DNA of 17,289 bases, taken from the NCBI GenBank assembly GCA_025352845.1, contig JANXSC010000234.1, forward strand, positions 1 to 17,289, in the 5' to 3' direction. Source of the DNA: Opitutaceae bacterium (GTDB lineage Bacteria > Verrucomicrobiota > Verrucomicrobiia > Opitutales > Opitutaceae). Positions 1-7,238 of the stretch are shown piece after piece. Each line of letters begins with the position of its first letter. Positions within the stretch are counted from its first letter, which is position 1. The notes beneath the pieces were generated by a model. It did no database searches, was not told the DNA's origin, and worked only from the letters and a program-made list of their open reading frames with translations. Made by a program: the position numbers and the translations under genes.

Positions 1-316
1 CGACGCCGACGGCGACGAGCCGCAGACTGGTCAGGCGCACGAGCGAATTTTGGCGAATCGTCGCCACCGCCCCGGGAAACGTCTCCACAAAAAGCTCCAC
101 CCCCGCGCGCGTCTCGATCGAGGCACCTTCGGAAATCAGGAGGTTCGGCACCGCCGACGCCGGCGCGACCCCGGGATTGGTCACCGTCGCCTGATTCGCA
201 TCGCCGTTGATGCGCACGATCCGCGCGGTCATCTGCGCCTGCGCGACCGTCGCACAAAGCGAAACCGTCAGCACACCCAGAAGGGCAAACGAAAAAAACC
301 TGAGGGAAGTTCTCAT
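1..316 (-). CDS. Secreted FecR-domain protein, N-terminal part (runs off left edge)
   Basis: Reading the minus strand from the ATG at 316-314 gives 105 uninterrupted codons to the window edge, so the 3' part is missing. Residues 1-28 are a Sec-type signal peptide: basic start MRTSLR, a hydrophobic core FFSFALLGVLTV, and an AQA-type cleavage region near residue 27. The following stretch (about 30-100) has the FecR-domain pattern of short beta strands, including a 'G-x-x-I-x-T' turn (GASIETRAG) and a later strand reading ATIRQNSLVRL. FecR domains are known both in iron-dicitrate signalling proteins and in many stand-alone exported proteins. With a cleaved signal peptide and no preceding transmembrane anchor, an exported FecR-fold protein is more likely than a sigma regulator. 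No Shine-Dalgarno is seen upstream. The function cannot be narrowed without the rest of the gene. Confidence 0.72.
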   Translation of the reverse strand, partial: MRTSLRFFSFALLGVLTVSLCATVAQAQMTARIVRINGDANQATVTNPGVAPASAVPNLLISEGASIETRAGVELFVETFPGAVATIRQNSLVRLTSLRLVAVGV

Positions 317-343
317 AATGTGGAAGGCGTGACGGTGTGGGCC

Positions 344-362
344 ACTGGCTACCGGAGCCAGT
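344..362. other. Small perfect inverted repeat in the leader of the FecR-domain gene
   Basis: ACTGGCT-ACCGG-AGCCAGT is a perfect 7-bp stem with a 5-nt loop, 27 bp upstream of the FecR-protein start codon. One bulged T allows three further pairs (GCC/GGC). It could be an operator or a 5'-leader hairpin. The rest of the 317-506 gap (190 bp) shows no gene and no convincing promoter hexamers. Confidence 0.3.
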
Positions 363-475
363 TGGCGGCATCAATAGGTAAAGCGAACGGGAAGAGTTAT
401 GTGCTAATGCGGCACGAGATCAGGCGCACGGCGGCACCAAGACATTTTTCGCAACATTGTCACCAAGCGATGACC

Positions 476-508
476 AAAAACTTCCGCGTGCGGAGCCGAT
501 CTTGGCTC
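476..508 (-). terminator. Possible weak terminator after yqeY
   Basis: On the minus strand, GAGCC-AAGATC-GGCTC overlaps the yqeY stop codon. A second small stem (TCCG-CACG-CGGA) follows and then GTTTTT. The stems are only 5 and 4 bp, so this is a weak intrinsic terminator at best. Confidence 0.25.
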
Positions 509-956
509 AAGGCAACTTCGCCTGAACCAATTTGCTCACCGCGCTGAAATCGATCAGCGCCGCCTCGGGCCCTTGCTTCAAAAAGCCAATCACCCTGCCC
601 ATATCCTTTTTCGTCAACGCGCCCGTCTCCTGAATCGCTCCGGCGATGAGCGCATCGAGCTTCACGGCATCGAGTCCCTTCGGCAGATACTTTTCGAGAA
701 TGCGAATTTCCGTGTCGTTGGCCGCGACCAGATCGGGGCGTCCGCCTTTCTCGAACTCGACCTTGGCGTCGGCGAGATTTTTCACCGCCTTGCGCAGCGT
801 CGTGATCGCGAGGGCGTCGTCGATTTCCTTGTTCGTGTCCATCGCCGCGCGCTTGATCGCGGCGTCGGCGGTGCGGAGCGCAGTAGTCGTCACGGAGTCG
901 CGGGCTTTCATCGCAACAATGATGTCGGCGCGGAGCGTTTCGTAGGTCGTGGCCAT
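507..956 (-). CDS. yqeY: GatB/YqeY domain-containing protein
   Basis: A 149-residue protein, the usual size of stand-alone YqeY. Family marks are the N-terminal helix (TLRADIIVAMKARD), GRPDL followed by E-x-x-IL-x-x-YLPKGL in the middle (about residues 76-97), and the C-terminal segment TKKDMGRVIGFLK before a VSKLVQAKLP end. The fold resembles the tail domain of the GatB subunit of the tRNA amidotransferase, and a role in tRNA-dependent amidation is assumed for the family but not proven. The ATG at 956 is preferred over an upstream in-frame Met (1208), because the longer form would run through the divergent hydrolase gene and the residues before MATTYETL look non-coding. No Shine-Dalgarno is visible. 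The gene lies head-to-head with the hydrolase at 1057. Confidence 0.9.
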   Translation of the reverse strand: MATTYETLRADIIVAMKARDSVTTTALRTADAAIKRAAMDTNKEIDDALAITTLRKAVKNLADAKVEFEKGGRPDLVAANDTEIRILEKYLPKGLDAVKLDALIAGAIQETGALTKKDMGRVIGFLKQGPEAALIDFSAVSKLVQAKLP

Positions 957-1056
957 AAATGAAAATCGGATCGTGCATCGCCGGGTGCAATCGTGATTTG
1001 CTGGCACGGTTGCTTCCCGGTCCGAGCGTCGTTTTCCCCAACCCCAAAATCTCCCC

Positions 1057-2307
1057 ATGAGTTCCCCTCGCCTCCTCCTCGCTGCGTTCGCAGCCTTCGC
1101 CTCCACCATGCACGCCGATGTCTCGTGGCTGCCACCGGGAATCCCACCCGCGCCCGCCCAAGGTCCCGCGCTCACCCAGGGCGCCTTCCTCAAGCCCGAG
1201 CAGGGCAAGGCCGTGCTCGATGCCGCCCTCGCGCAGTTTCCCGATCGCGCGGCGTGGGATGCCTACGCGAAACATCTGCGCACCCGCATCCAAGCAGGTG
1301 CCGGGCTCTCGCCGCTGCCCCAGCGCACACCGCTCAACGCCGCGATCCGCCAGCGCCGCACCTACGACGGCTACTCGGTCGAGAATGTCGCGTTCGAGTC
1401 GATCCCCGGTTACTTCGTCACCGGCAATCTCTACCGCCCGCTGAACACGAAGGGGCCCTTCCCCGCCGTGCTCTCGACGCACGGTCATTACGCCAAGGTC
1501 GTGAAAAACGAGGACTACGACACGCACGCGCGCTTCTCCCCCACGATGCAGAACCGCTGCGCGAGCCTCGCGCGCATGGGTGCCGTCGTCTTTTCGATCG
1601 ACATGTTCGCCGCGGGCGAGTCGATGGCGATCCTCGGGCAGGACGCGCACAAACAACCGCTCGCGATCACGATCCAGACTTGGAACGCAATGCGCGCGGT
1701 GGATTTTCTCCTCTCGCTCGAAGGCGTCGATCCCAAGCGCATCGCCGTGAGCGGCGAATCGGGAGGCGGCACGCAGACGTTTCTCCTCACGGCACTCGAT
1801 CCGCGCATCGCCGTCGCCGCGCCCGTCGTGATGGTGTCGTCGTATTTCTTCGGCGGCTGCGCTTGCGAGAGCGGCCTGCCGATTCACCGCAGCGCGGATC
1901 ACTTTGCCAACAACGCCATGATCGCCGCGCTCGCCGCGCCGCGCCCGCTCCTGCTCGTGTCCGACGGCAAGGACTGGACGCAGCACAACCCCACGATCGA
2001 GTTTCCGTTTCTCCAAAAAATCTACGGCTACTACGGTGCGGCCGCCAATGTGGCCAACGTCCACCTGCCCGATGAGGGCCACGACTACGGCCCGTCGAAA
2101 CGCGCCGCCGTCTATCGCTTCTTCGCGCAGAAACTCGGCCTCAACCTCGCCGCTGTCACCGATGCCGATGGCAAGATCGACGAGTCGCGCGTTACCTTGG
2201 AAAAGGCCGCGCAGCTCCGCGTCTTCACCGCCGAGTTTCCGATCCCCGCGCACGCGCTCCACGACAGCGCGGCGATCGCCGAGCAGTTGCGCAGTCTGCA
2301 GAAGTAG
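1057..2307 (+). CDS. Secreted alpha/beta hydrolase, acetyl-xylan-esterase-like
   Basis: A 416-residue protein with a Sec signal peptide (MSSPRLLLAAFAAFASTMHA, cleavage near residue 20), so it should act in the periplasm or outside the cell. The hydrolase core contains a THGH oxyanion-type segment (141-144), the nucleophile elbow GESGG with Ser235, an acid candidate at Asp303 or Asp306 (VSDGKDW), and the catalytic His342 in DEGHDYG. This triad order fits the prolyl-oligopeptidase/acetyl-xylan-esterase clan. Similar secreted proteins are common in polysaccharide-degrading bacteria, where they remove ester groups from glycans; the actual substrate here is inference. It is divergent from yqeY across a 100-bp gap with no clear promoter hexamers. 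No carbohydrate-binding or CAZyme genes are adjacent, so context does not identify the substrate. Confidence 0.82.
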   Translation: MSSPRLLLAAFAAFASTMHADVSWLPPGIPPAPAQGPALTQGAFLKPEQGKAVLDAALAQFPDRAAWDAYAKHLRTRIQAGAGLSPLPQRTPLNAAIRQRRTYDGYSVENVAFESIPGYFVTGNLYRPLNTKGPFPAVLSTHGHYAKVVKNEDYDTHARFSPTMQNRCASLARMGAVVFSIDMFAAGESMAILGQDAHKQPLAITIQTWNAMRAVDFLLSLEGVDPKRIAVSGESGGGTQTFLLTALDPRIAVAAPVVMVSSYFFGGCACESGLPIHRSADHFANNAMIAALAAPRPLLLVSDGKDWTQHNPTIEFPFLQKIYGYYGAAANVANVHLPDEGHDYGPSKRAAVYRFFAQKLGLNLAAVTDADGKIDESRVTLEKAAQLRVFTAEFPIPAHALHDSAAIAEQLRSLQK

Positions 2308-2372
2308 TCGCACCGTTCCGCCGCGATCGGCGACTCGGGCTGGTCCTCGCGACCAACCTCGCAGCTCAGCCA

Positions 2373-2400
2373 CCACCGCCGTCGTGCAGCACGGTGGCGG
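2373..2400 (+). other. GC-rich hairpin overlapping the transporter start codon
   Basis: CCACCGCCGT and ACGGTGGCGG pair at 9 of 10 positions (one mismatch, one G-T wobble) around an 8-base loop. The right arm includes the proposed GTG start at 2394. It may be a terminator-like structure for the upstream hydrolase (no T-run follows), a translational control hairpin, or a hint that translation starts later. Confidence 0.3.
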
Positions 2401-4376
2401 AACATTGCCCCATCATCTCGTTCAAAGCGCCGCCGCTCCCGCGCCTCGTGCCACTCCCCGATAATCACCCCCCTTTTCTTTGGTTTACACGGCTGGCCAC
2501 GGTCGCGCTCGTCGTCGCCATGCTGCGGCTGGCGGAGGACGTGTTGCTGCCGATCGCATTTGCGCTGCTGCTTGCGTTCCTCCTCTCGCCACTCGTCGTG
2601 CGTTTGATGCGCTGGGGCCTGCATCGCGCGATGGCGATCATCCTGACCGTCACGGTCGCCTTCGCCGTCATCGGCGGGATCGGGTGGATTGTCACCACCC
2701 AGGCGATCGGGCTCATGCGCGAGCTGCCCAACTATGAGGAAAACATCCGGCTCAAGGTCGTAGCTCTGAAAACTCCGCTCGCACCCACGCTGACGAGCCG
2801 GATGTCCGAGATGGTCGCCAGTCTGCACCGCGAAATAAAATCGCCGACCCCCGGCCAGCCCGATGCGCCGCCTGTGCCGGCCGAAGCCAAGCCCGTGCCG
2901 GTGGAGGTGAAGGCCAGCGAGTCCACGCCGTGGGAGGTGGTTCGCGATCTAGTGACGCCCATCCTGCGCCCGCTCGGCACCGCCGGCATCGTCATCGTGT
3001 TCGTGATCGCGATCCTGTTTCAACGCGAAGACCTGCGCGATCGTTTCCTCAAGCTGGTGAGCGCGGGGAAACTTCACGTGGCGACGCAAGCCGTCGACGA
3101 CGCCGCCAGCCGGGTGTCGCGCTACCTCGGCATGCAACTCGTCGTCAACGCCACCTACGGCGTGCCGATCGCCGTCAGTTTGTTTTTCATCGGCATTCCC
3201 AATGCGATGCTCTGGGGCCTCCTCGCCACGCTGCTGCGGTTCATCCCGTTCGTCGGCCCGTGGATCGCGGCGGCGTTTCCCGTGGCGCTCTCCCTCGCGG
3301 TCGATCCCGGTTGGACCAAGTTTTCCTACACCCTCGGGCTGTTCGTCGTGATGGAGCTGATCAGCAATAACATCATCGAGGTCGTGCTCTACGGCGCGAG
3401 CACGGGCATCTCAAATTTCGCGCTGTTGATTGCCGCGGTGTTTTGGACGTGGCTGTGGGGCCCCGCCGGACTCGTGCTGTCGACGCCGCTCACGGTCTGC
3501 GTGCTGGTGATCGGCAACCACGTGCCGGGAATGAATTTCCTGAGCATGATGCTGGGCAGCGCGCCCGCCCTGGAACCGTCTGCCCAATTCTACGAGCGGT
3601 TGCTCTCGATGGAGTCGGAAGACATTTCCGACCTCGCCGCCAAGCACATCGCGGAGCACTCGCTGGAGGAATTTTATGAGGACGTGTTCGTGCCCGCCCT
3701 GCTGCTCTCCGAGGAGGATCGCCACCGCGGCACGCTACCCGAGGCGCGGCAGCGTTTCATTTTCCAAACCGGCCGGGACTTGATCGACGAACTCGAACAC
3801 GACGACGAAACGCATCGCCTCGCCGCTTCCGACAGCGGCGCGCCAAAGGGACCCGCTCCCGCCACGTTGCCCGCGATCCCCGCGATCCTCGGCCTGCCCG
3901 CCCGCGACGAAGCGGACGAAATTGTTGCCCACATGCTCTGCCACCTGTTGCGCCGGCGGGGCATCGCGGCGGCGGTCACCCCGCTGGCGGCCTCGCTCGA
4001 CGCGGCGTTCAAGACCGCCGATCGCGCGGAGGTGCGCGCGGCTTTCATTTCGGCGCTGCCGCCGTCGGCGGTCAGCGCGGCGCGGCAAATGTGCAGCCGG
4101 CTGAAAATGCGGTCGCCGGACACCCCGGTGCTGGTCGGCGTGTGGCGCCACCACGCCAGCGTGGAAGAACTGGGAAAACGACTCCAGTCGAGCCGGCCGG
4201 ATCGGATTGTGACCTCCCTTCGCAGCGCCGTCGAACAGCTCGAAGCGATGGTGCGCGGAGTTCACGCCGAGACTCCTGCGGCCACGACCGTCGCCCGCGC
4301 TGCGCCAGCGTCCGAACCGCCGGCGAAGGAAGAGGAGGCTGGCTCACCGCGCCCGCCGACGAACGCCACGTCGTAG
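2394..4376 (+). CDS. AI-2E/PerM-family transporter with extended C-terminal domain
   Basis: This 660-residue inner-membrane protein is much longer than the roughly 350 residues usual for the family. Residues 30-375 have the expected topology: hydrophobic segments near 33-68 and 80-102, a polar insert at 105-190 with a Pro/Ala-rich stretch (151-175), then segments near 195-212, 247-268, 272-300, 311-330 and 340-373. Family marks are LLRFIPFVGPW (280-290) and the final membrane block with WGPAGLVLSTPLT (355-367). Members export small solutes such as autoinducer-2 or, in PerM-like proteins, act as cation antiporters; the substrate here is unknown. Residues 390-660 are soluble and cytoplasmic by inference. 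They contain an alternating beta/alpha region (495-620) beginning AILGLPARDEADEI. The GTG start at 2394 is uncertain: no Shine-Dalgarno is seen, and a GTG at 2448 would give a protein 18 residues shorter. Confidence 0.85.
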   Translation: MAEHCPIISFKAPPLPRLVPLPDNHPPFLWFTRLATVALVVAMLRLAEDVLLPIAFALLLAFLLSPLVVRLMRWGLHRAMAIILTVTVAFAVIGGIGWIVTTQAIGLMRELPNYEENIRLKVVALKTPLAPTLTSRMSEMVASLHREIKSPTPGQPDAPPVPAEAKPVPVEVKASESTPWEVVRDLVTPILRPLGTAGIVIVFVIAILFQREDLRDRFLKLVSAGKLHVATQAVDDAASRVSRYLGMQLVVNATYGVPIAVSLFFIGIPNAMLWGLLATLLRFIPFVGPWIAAAFPVALSLAVDPGWTKFSYTLGLFVVMELISNNIIEVVLYGASTGISNFALLIAAVFWTWLWGPAGLVLSTPLTVCVLVIGNHVPGMNFLSMMLGSAPALEPSAQFYERLLSMESEDISDLAAKHIAEHSLEEFYEDVFVPALLLSEEDRHRGTLPEARQRFIFQTGRDLIDELEHDDETHRLAASDSGAPKGPAPATLPAIPAILGLPARDEADEIVAHMLCHLLRRRGIAAAVTPLAASLDAAFKTADRAEVRAAFISALPPSAVSAARQMCSRLKMRSPDTPVLVGVWRHHASVEELGKRLQSSRPDRIVTSLRSAVEQLEAMVRGVHAETPAATTVARAAPASEPPAKEEEAGSPRPPTNATS

Positions 4377-4377
4377 C

Positions 4378-4404
4378 TTGAAAAAGATTGCGCCGAAATA
4401 ATCC
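4378..4404 (+). promoter_or_regulatory. Candidate promoter for the Ada-AlkA fusion gene
   Basis: TTGAAA (4378-4383) and TAATCC (4399-4404) lie in an AT-rich patch 38 bp before the start codon. The 15-bp spacing is shorter than ideal and the -10 match is weak. No convincing Ada-box sequence was found. Confidence 0.2.
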
Positions 4405-4441
4405 GGACGACGGCGCGCGCCGCGTGTGCTATCGTGGCCGC

Positions 4442-5869
4442 ATGAGATTGAGCCACGCCACCATGTTTGCCCGCGTCCTCGAGAGCGACGCAGCGTGCAA
4501 CGGCCGCTTCTTCACCGGTGTCCTCACGACCGGTATCTACTGCCTCCCCGCGTGCAAGGCGCGCAAACCGAAGCCGGAAAACGTTCGCTTCTTCCCCACC
4601 TGCGAGGCCGCGCGCGAGGCCGGGCTGCGCGCCTGCAAGAAATGCCACCCCGACGATTTCGCCCGCGGCGCCGATCCGGTGCTCGCCGACATCGAGATGC
4701 TCGTCGGCGAAGTGCGCACCGCGCCGCAGAATTTCACCGACGCTCGCGCGATCGTGCGACGTTCGGGCTTCGGCACCACGCGGCTCTTCGAGTTGCTGCG
4801 GCTTCACTACCACACCACGCCCGCCGATTTGCTCCTGCGCGCCCGGCTCACTACGGCAAAATCGATCCTGATCGCTTCGCCCGCGAAGAGCCTCGCGCCC
4901 GTCGCGCTGGAGGTGGGCTTCGAGTCCCTCTCCGTTTTTCACGAACAGTTCCGCCGGCTCAACGGCCTCACGCCCGCCGCGTATCGGGCGCTGAGCTCGG
5001 CACGCACATTCACCGTCGCACTGCCCGATGGCTATCCGCTGCCTTATCTCCGCCGCGCGCTCAACCGCGACATCCACAGCGTCACGGAACGCCTGCAAGG
5101 CGACCGTTACACCAGCGCTGTGCGCCTGAGTCACGGCCCCGCGCTCCTTCGCCTCGATCTTACGCCCACCGCGATTGACGCGGAGATTTCATCCGGGTCC
5201 GGGCTCGAAGCTCATGCGCTCGTCATCGCGTTGGTCGGCCTCGATCAGGATGCCGCGGCATTCGCGCGCCTCGCGAAGAAACTCGGACTCGCCCGCCTGG
5301 TCGCCGGCCGACCCGAACTGCGCATCGCGCAAACCCCCTCGATCTACGATGGCCTCCTCTGGGCGATCATCGGACAACAGATTAATTTTCCTTTCGCGTG
5401 CCTGCTCAAGCGCCGGCTCATCGAGCGGGCCGGAGAAAAAATCGGCGACGGTCTCATCGCCCCGCCCACGCCGGCCGCCGTCGCCGCCCTCGATCCCGCG
5501 GACCTCTTGCCGCTGCAATTTTCCCGGCAAAAAGCCGACTACGTCGTTGCCACCTCGCGCCTCATCGCCGAGGGCAGACTCGATCTCGATGCGCTGCGCA
5601 CCATATCCGCCACGCGCGTCGAACGCACGCTGCTGGCGATTCGCGGACTCGGCCCGTGGTCGGTAAACTACATCATGATGCGCGCCCTCGGTTTTCCGGA
5701 CTGTGTGCCACTCGGCGACACCGGCGTGACGAGCGGCCTGCTCGCCGCGCTCCAACTCGACGAGCGCCCCGACATCGACGCCACCCGCCGCCTCATGGCG
5801 ATGTTCGCCCCGTATCGCAGCCTCGCTACCGCGCACCTTTGGCAGTTCAATCAGCCCATTCCGACCTGA
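4442..5869 (+). CDS. Ada-type sensor / AraC HTH / AlkA DNA-3-methyladenine glycosylase fusion
   Basis: A 475-residue, three-part DNA alkylation-repair protein. Residues 1-75 are the Ada zinc domain; Cys34, Cys38, Cys65 and Cys68 keep exactly the E. coli Ada spacing, and Cys34 is the expected methyl-phosphotriester acceptor. Residues about 85-185 are an AraC-type helix-turn-helix (ARAIVRRSGFGTTRLFELLR, then VALEVGFESLSVFHEQFRR). Residues about 190-470 are AlkA: an N-terminal beta domain, the LLWAIIGQQINF helix (305-316), the helix-hairpin-helix RGLGPWSVNY (401-410) and catalytic Asp426 in VPLGDTG. By family knowledge it senses methylated phosphates, activates transcription and excises N-alkylated bases. 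The ATG at 4442 is preferred; an upstream TTG (4388) adds only unrelated residues. The methyltransferase at 5981 follows on the same strand, so this pair probably forms an adaptive-response unit. Confidence 0.92.
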   Translation: MRLSHATMFARVLESDAACNGRFFTGVLTTGIYCLPACKARKPKPENVRFFPTCEAAREAGLRACKKCHPDDFARGADPVLADIEMLVGEVRTAPQNFTDARAIVRRSGFGTTRLFELLRLHYHTTPADLLLRARLTTAKSILIASPAKSLAPVALEVGFESLSVFHEQFRRLNGLTPAAYRALSSARTFTVALPDGYPLPYLRRALNRDIHSVTERLQGDRYTSAVRLSHGPALLRLDLTPTAIDAEISSGSGLEAHALVIALVGLDQDAAAFARLAKKLGLARLVAGRPELRIAQTPSIYDGLLWAIIGQQINFPFACLLKRRLIERAGEKIGDGLIAPPTPAAVAALDPADLLPLQFSRQKADYVVATSRLIAEGRLDLDALRTISATRVERTLLAIRGLGPWSVNYIMMRALGFPDCVPLGDTGVTSGLLAALQLDERPDIDATRRLMAMFAPYRSLATAHLWQFNQPIPT

Positions 5870-5956
5870 ACCACAAAGGCACAGAGCAAGACACCAGACC
5901 GTCTGCTTCTAAAATTCCATCCGTTGCCTTTCTCCGTGCCTCTGTGTCTGTGTGGT
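5869..5956. repeat. Imperfect inverted repeat of a CACAGAG-type intergenic element
   Basis: The left arm ACCACAAAGGCACAGAG starts at the stop codon of the glycosylase gene. The reverse complement of the right arm end (5932-5956) begins ACCACACAGACACAGAG, matching at 15 of 17 positions, with about 45 bases between the arms. It fills most of the 111-bp gap before the methyltransferase. Short elements of this wording are scattered between genes in many bacteria; that statement is from memory. It could shape the transcript between the two repair genes. Confidence 0.6.
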
Positions 5957-5980
5957 AAACTCCGATAACCGATCAATCTC

Positions 5981-6487
5981 ATGCGACAATTCTACGACAC
6001 CTTCACCACCCCCGCCGGCGACTTCTCTGTCGCCCTCAACGCCACCGGTGATGTCATCGCGACCGCGTTCGGCGGGCTGCCCGAGCTCCGCGAGCGTTTC
6101 ACGCCCGACGAAGTCATCCAGGACTCCAAACGCGCCGCGGCGGCGCATCGTGAAGTCGACGAATATTTCGCGGGCACGCGGCAGCACTTCACACAGAAAC
6201 TTGCCCCGAGCGGCACGCCGTTTCAACAAAGCGTCTGGGCCGCGCTCGCCCGAATTCCCTTCGGTGAAACCCGTTTCTACAGCCAGATCGCCGCGGAAAT
6301 CGGCAACGCCGAAGCCGCCCGTGCCGTCGGCCGCGCGAACGCCACGAATCCCATCTGCCTGCTCGTCCCCTGCCACCGCGTCATCGGCACCGACGGCTCC
6401 CTCACCGGCTTCGCCTTCGGCGAAGAAATCAAGCGCCAGCTCCTCGACCACGAGCGCACTCACGCGCCGGCCTTCCGCGCGGCATGA
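5981..6487 (+). CDS. ogt: Methylated-DNA--[protein]-cysteine S-methyltransferase
   Basis: A 168-residue suicide enzyme that moves methyl or alkyl groups from O6-alkylguanine to its own cysteine. The active site is LLVPCHRVIG (127-136) with acceptor Cys131. The DNA-binding region reads FQQSVWAALARIPFGETRFYSQIA (81-104), with AVGRANATNP (115-124) just ahead of the active site. The end, TGFAFGEEIKRQLLDHE, is closer to the 'GYxWG' form of the Ada C-terminal domain than to the 'GYxGG' form of many stand-alone Ogt proteins. It lies 111 bp after the Ada-AlkA fusion, and together the two encode every activity of classical Ada plus AlkA. No Shine-Dalgarno is seen; the start is set by homology at MRQFYDTF. 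It converges with trpF after only 13 bp, with no room for a terminator. Confidence 0.94.
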   Translation: MRQFYDTFTTPAGDFSVALNATGDVIATAFGGLPELRERFTPDEVIQDSKRAAAAHREVDEYFAGTRQHFTQKLAPSGTPFQQSVWAALARIPFGETRFYSQIAAEIGNAEAARAVGRANATNPICLLVPCHRVIGTDGSLTGFAFGEEIKRQLLDHERTHAPAFRAA

Positions 6488-6500
6488 GCGAGCCGGCGCA

Positions 6501-7178
6501 TCAAAGCGTATGCCGTTTTTCCAATGCGCCCGTCACTGCTTCGTGCAATCGCACAACGAAGCGCTTCAGTTTCTCTTGATCCTTCACACCGGGGGCAGAC
6601 TCGACGCCGCTGTTCACGTCGATAAATTTTGCGCCGGTGGCGCGGAGGGCTTCGCCGATGTTGTCGGTGCTGAGGCCGCCGGAGAGGAGCCAGAACTTTT
6701 TCGGGTGTGCACTTTGGTGACGCGCAAACTTTGGCCAGTCGCCCGTCGCACCGGTGCCGCCGAATTTATCGGCGTGAAACGTGTCCAATAGAAAATACTT
6801 CGCGAGCGGCAGCAGCGCCGCGGGCACATCGATCCCGGGCGGCAGCTTGGGCGCGAGCCAGAGGCGCTCGGCTCCGACGATCTCGCTCCAGCCCGCCACC
6901 GTGCTCGCGGGCAGGTCGTGCCGAAAATGAACTTGGAAAAAATCGAAGCCCGCGGCTTTCATCGCGCCGAGTTCGGCCGTCGTGGGCTCGACCGAGACGG
7001 CGACCTTGCGGCGATCCGGCAGACGGGCGGCCATCGCGCGATAAGTCTCCAGCGCGATGTGGCGCGGCGATTTCGGATAGAGGATAAAGCCGAGATAGTC
7101 CGCTCCGCAGCGGTCGGCGAACTCCGCATCCACGTGCGACGTGAGGCCGCAAACTTTGAATCGGATGCCGTCAATCAT
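6501..7178 (-). CDS. trpF: Phosphoribosylanthranilate isomerase
   Basis: A 225-residue TIM-barrel enzyme that converts phosphoribosylanthranilate to the carboxyphenylamino-deoxyribulose phosphate in tryptophan synthesis. Catalytic Cys10 sits in FKVCGLT and the general acid Asp132 in FLLDTFHADKFGGTG. The phosphate-binding segments LLSGGLSTDNI (164-174) and IDVNSGVESAPGVKD (186-200) are standard for TrpF. The ATG at 7178 is preferred; in-frame extension to 7205 only reads back through a repeat. No other trp genes are visible. It is the last gene of the minus-strand asd-ilv-hem block, separated from hemD by 60 bp holding a short repeat. Confidence 0.95.
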   Translation of the reverse strand: MIDGIRFKVCGLTSHVDAEFADRCGADYLGFILYPKSPRHIALETYRAMAARLPDRRKVAVSVEPTTAELGAMKAAGFDFFQVHFRHDLPASTVAGWSEIVGAERLWLAPKLPPGIDVPAALLPLAKYFLLDTFHADKFGGTGATGDWPKFARHQSAHPKKFWLLSGGLSTDNIGEALRATGAKFIDVNSGVESAPGVKDQEKLKRFVVRLHEAVTGALEKRHTL

Positions 7179-7183
7179 GGTGC

Positions 7184-7212
7184 CCACGAAACACACGGAA
7201 TACACGGAAAGG
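7184..7212. repeat. ACACACGG/ACACGG short repeat tract before trpF
   Basis: A CCACG-AAACACACGG-AATACACGG-AAAGG tract carries two near-direct copies of (A)ACACACGGAA, the second with a 2-base deletion. It resembles a scattered intergenic element seen in other bacteria (from memory). It occupies the place where a trpF ribosome-binding site would be expected, five bases ahead of the ATG. Confidence 0.45.
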
Positions 7213-7238
7213 CAATCCGCTCTTCCGCCGATTCGCAG

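Noticed and set aside
317..506. Known riboswitch in the FecR-gene leader
   Set aside because: There is a small hairpin at 344-362, but I could not match any riboswitch core sequence that I know.
460..2376. Long minus-strand open frame (638 codons) across yqeY and the hydrolase
   Set aside because: It is antisense to two well-supported genes, Arg/Gly/His-rich and without any family motif; a typical GC-rich shadow frame.
4377..4441. Ada-box operator ahead of the Ada-AlkA gene
   Set aside because: I looked for an E. coli-like Ada box; only loose AT-rich similarity is present, not enough to claim.
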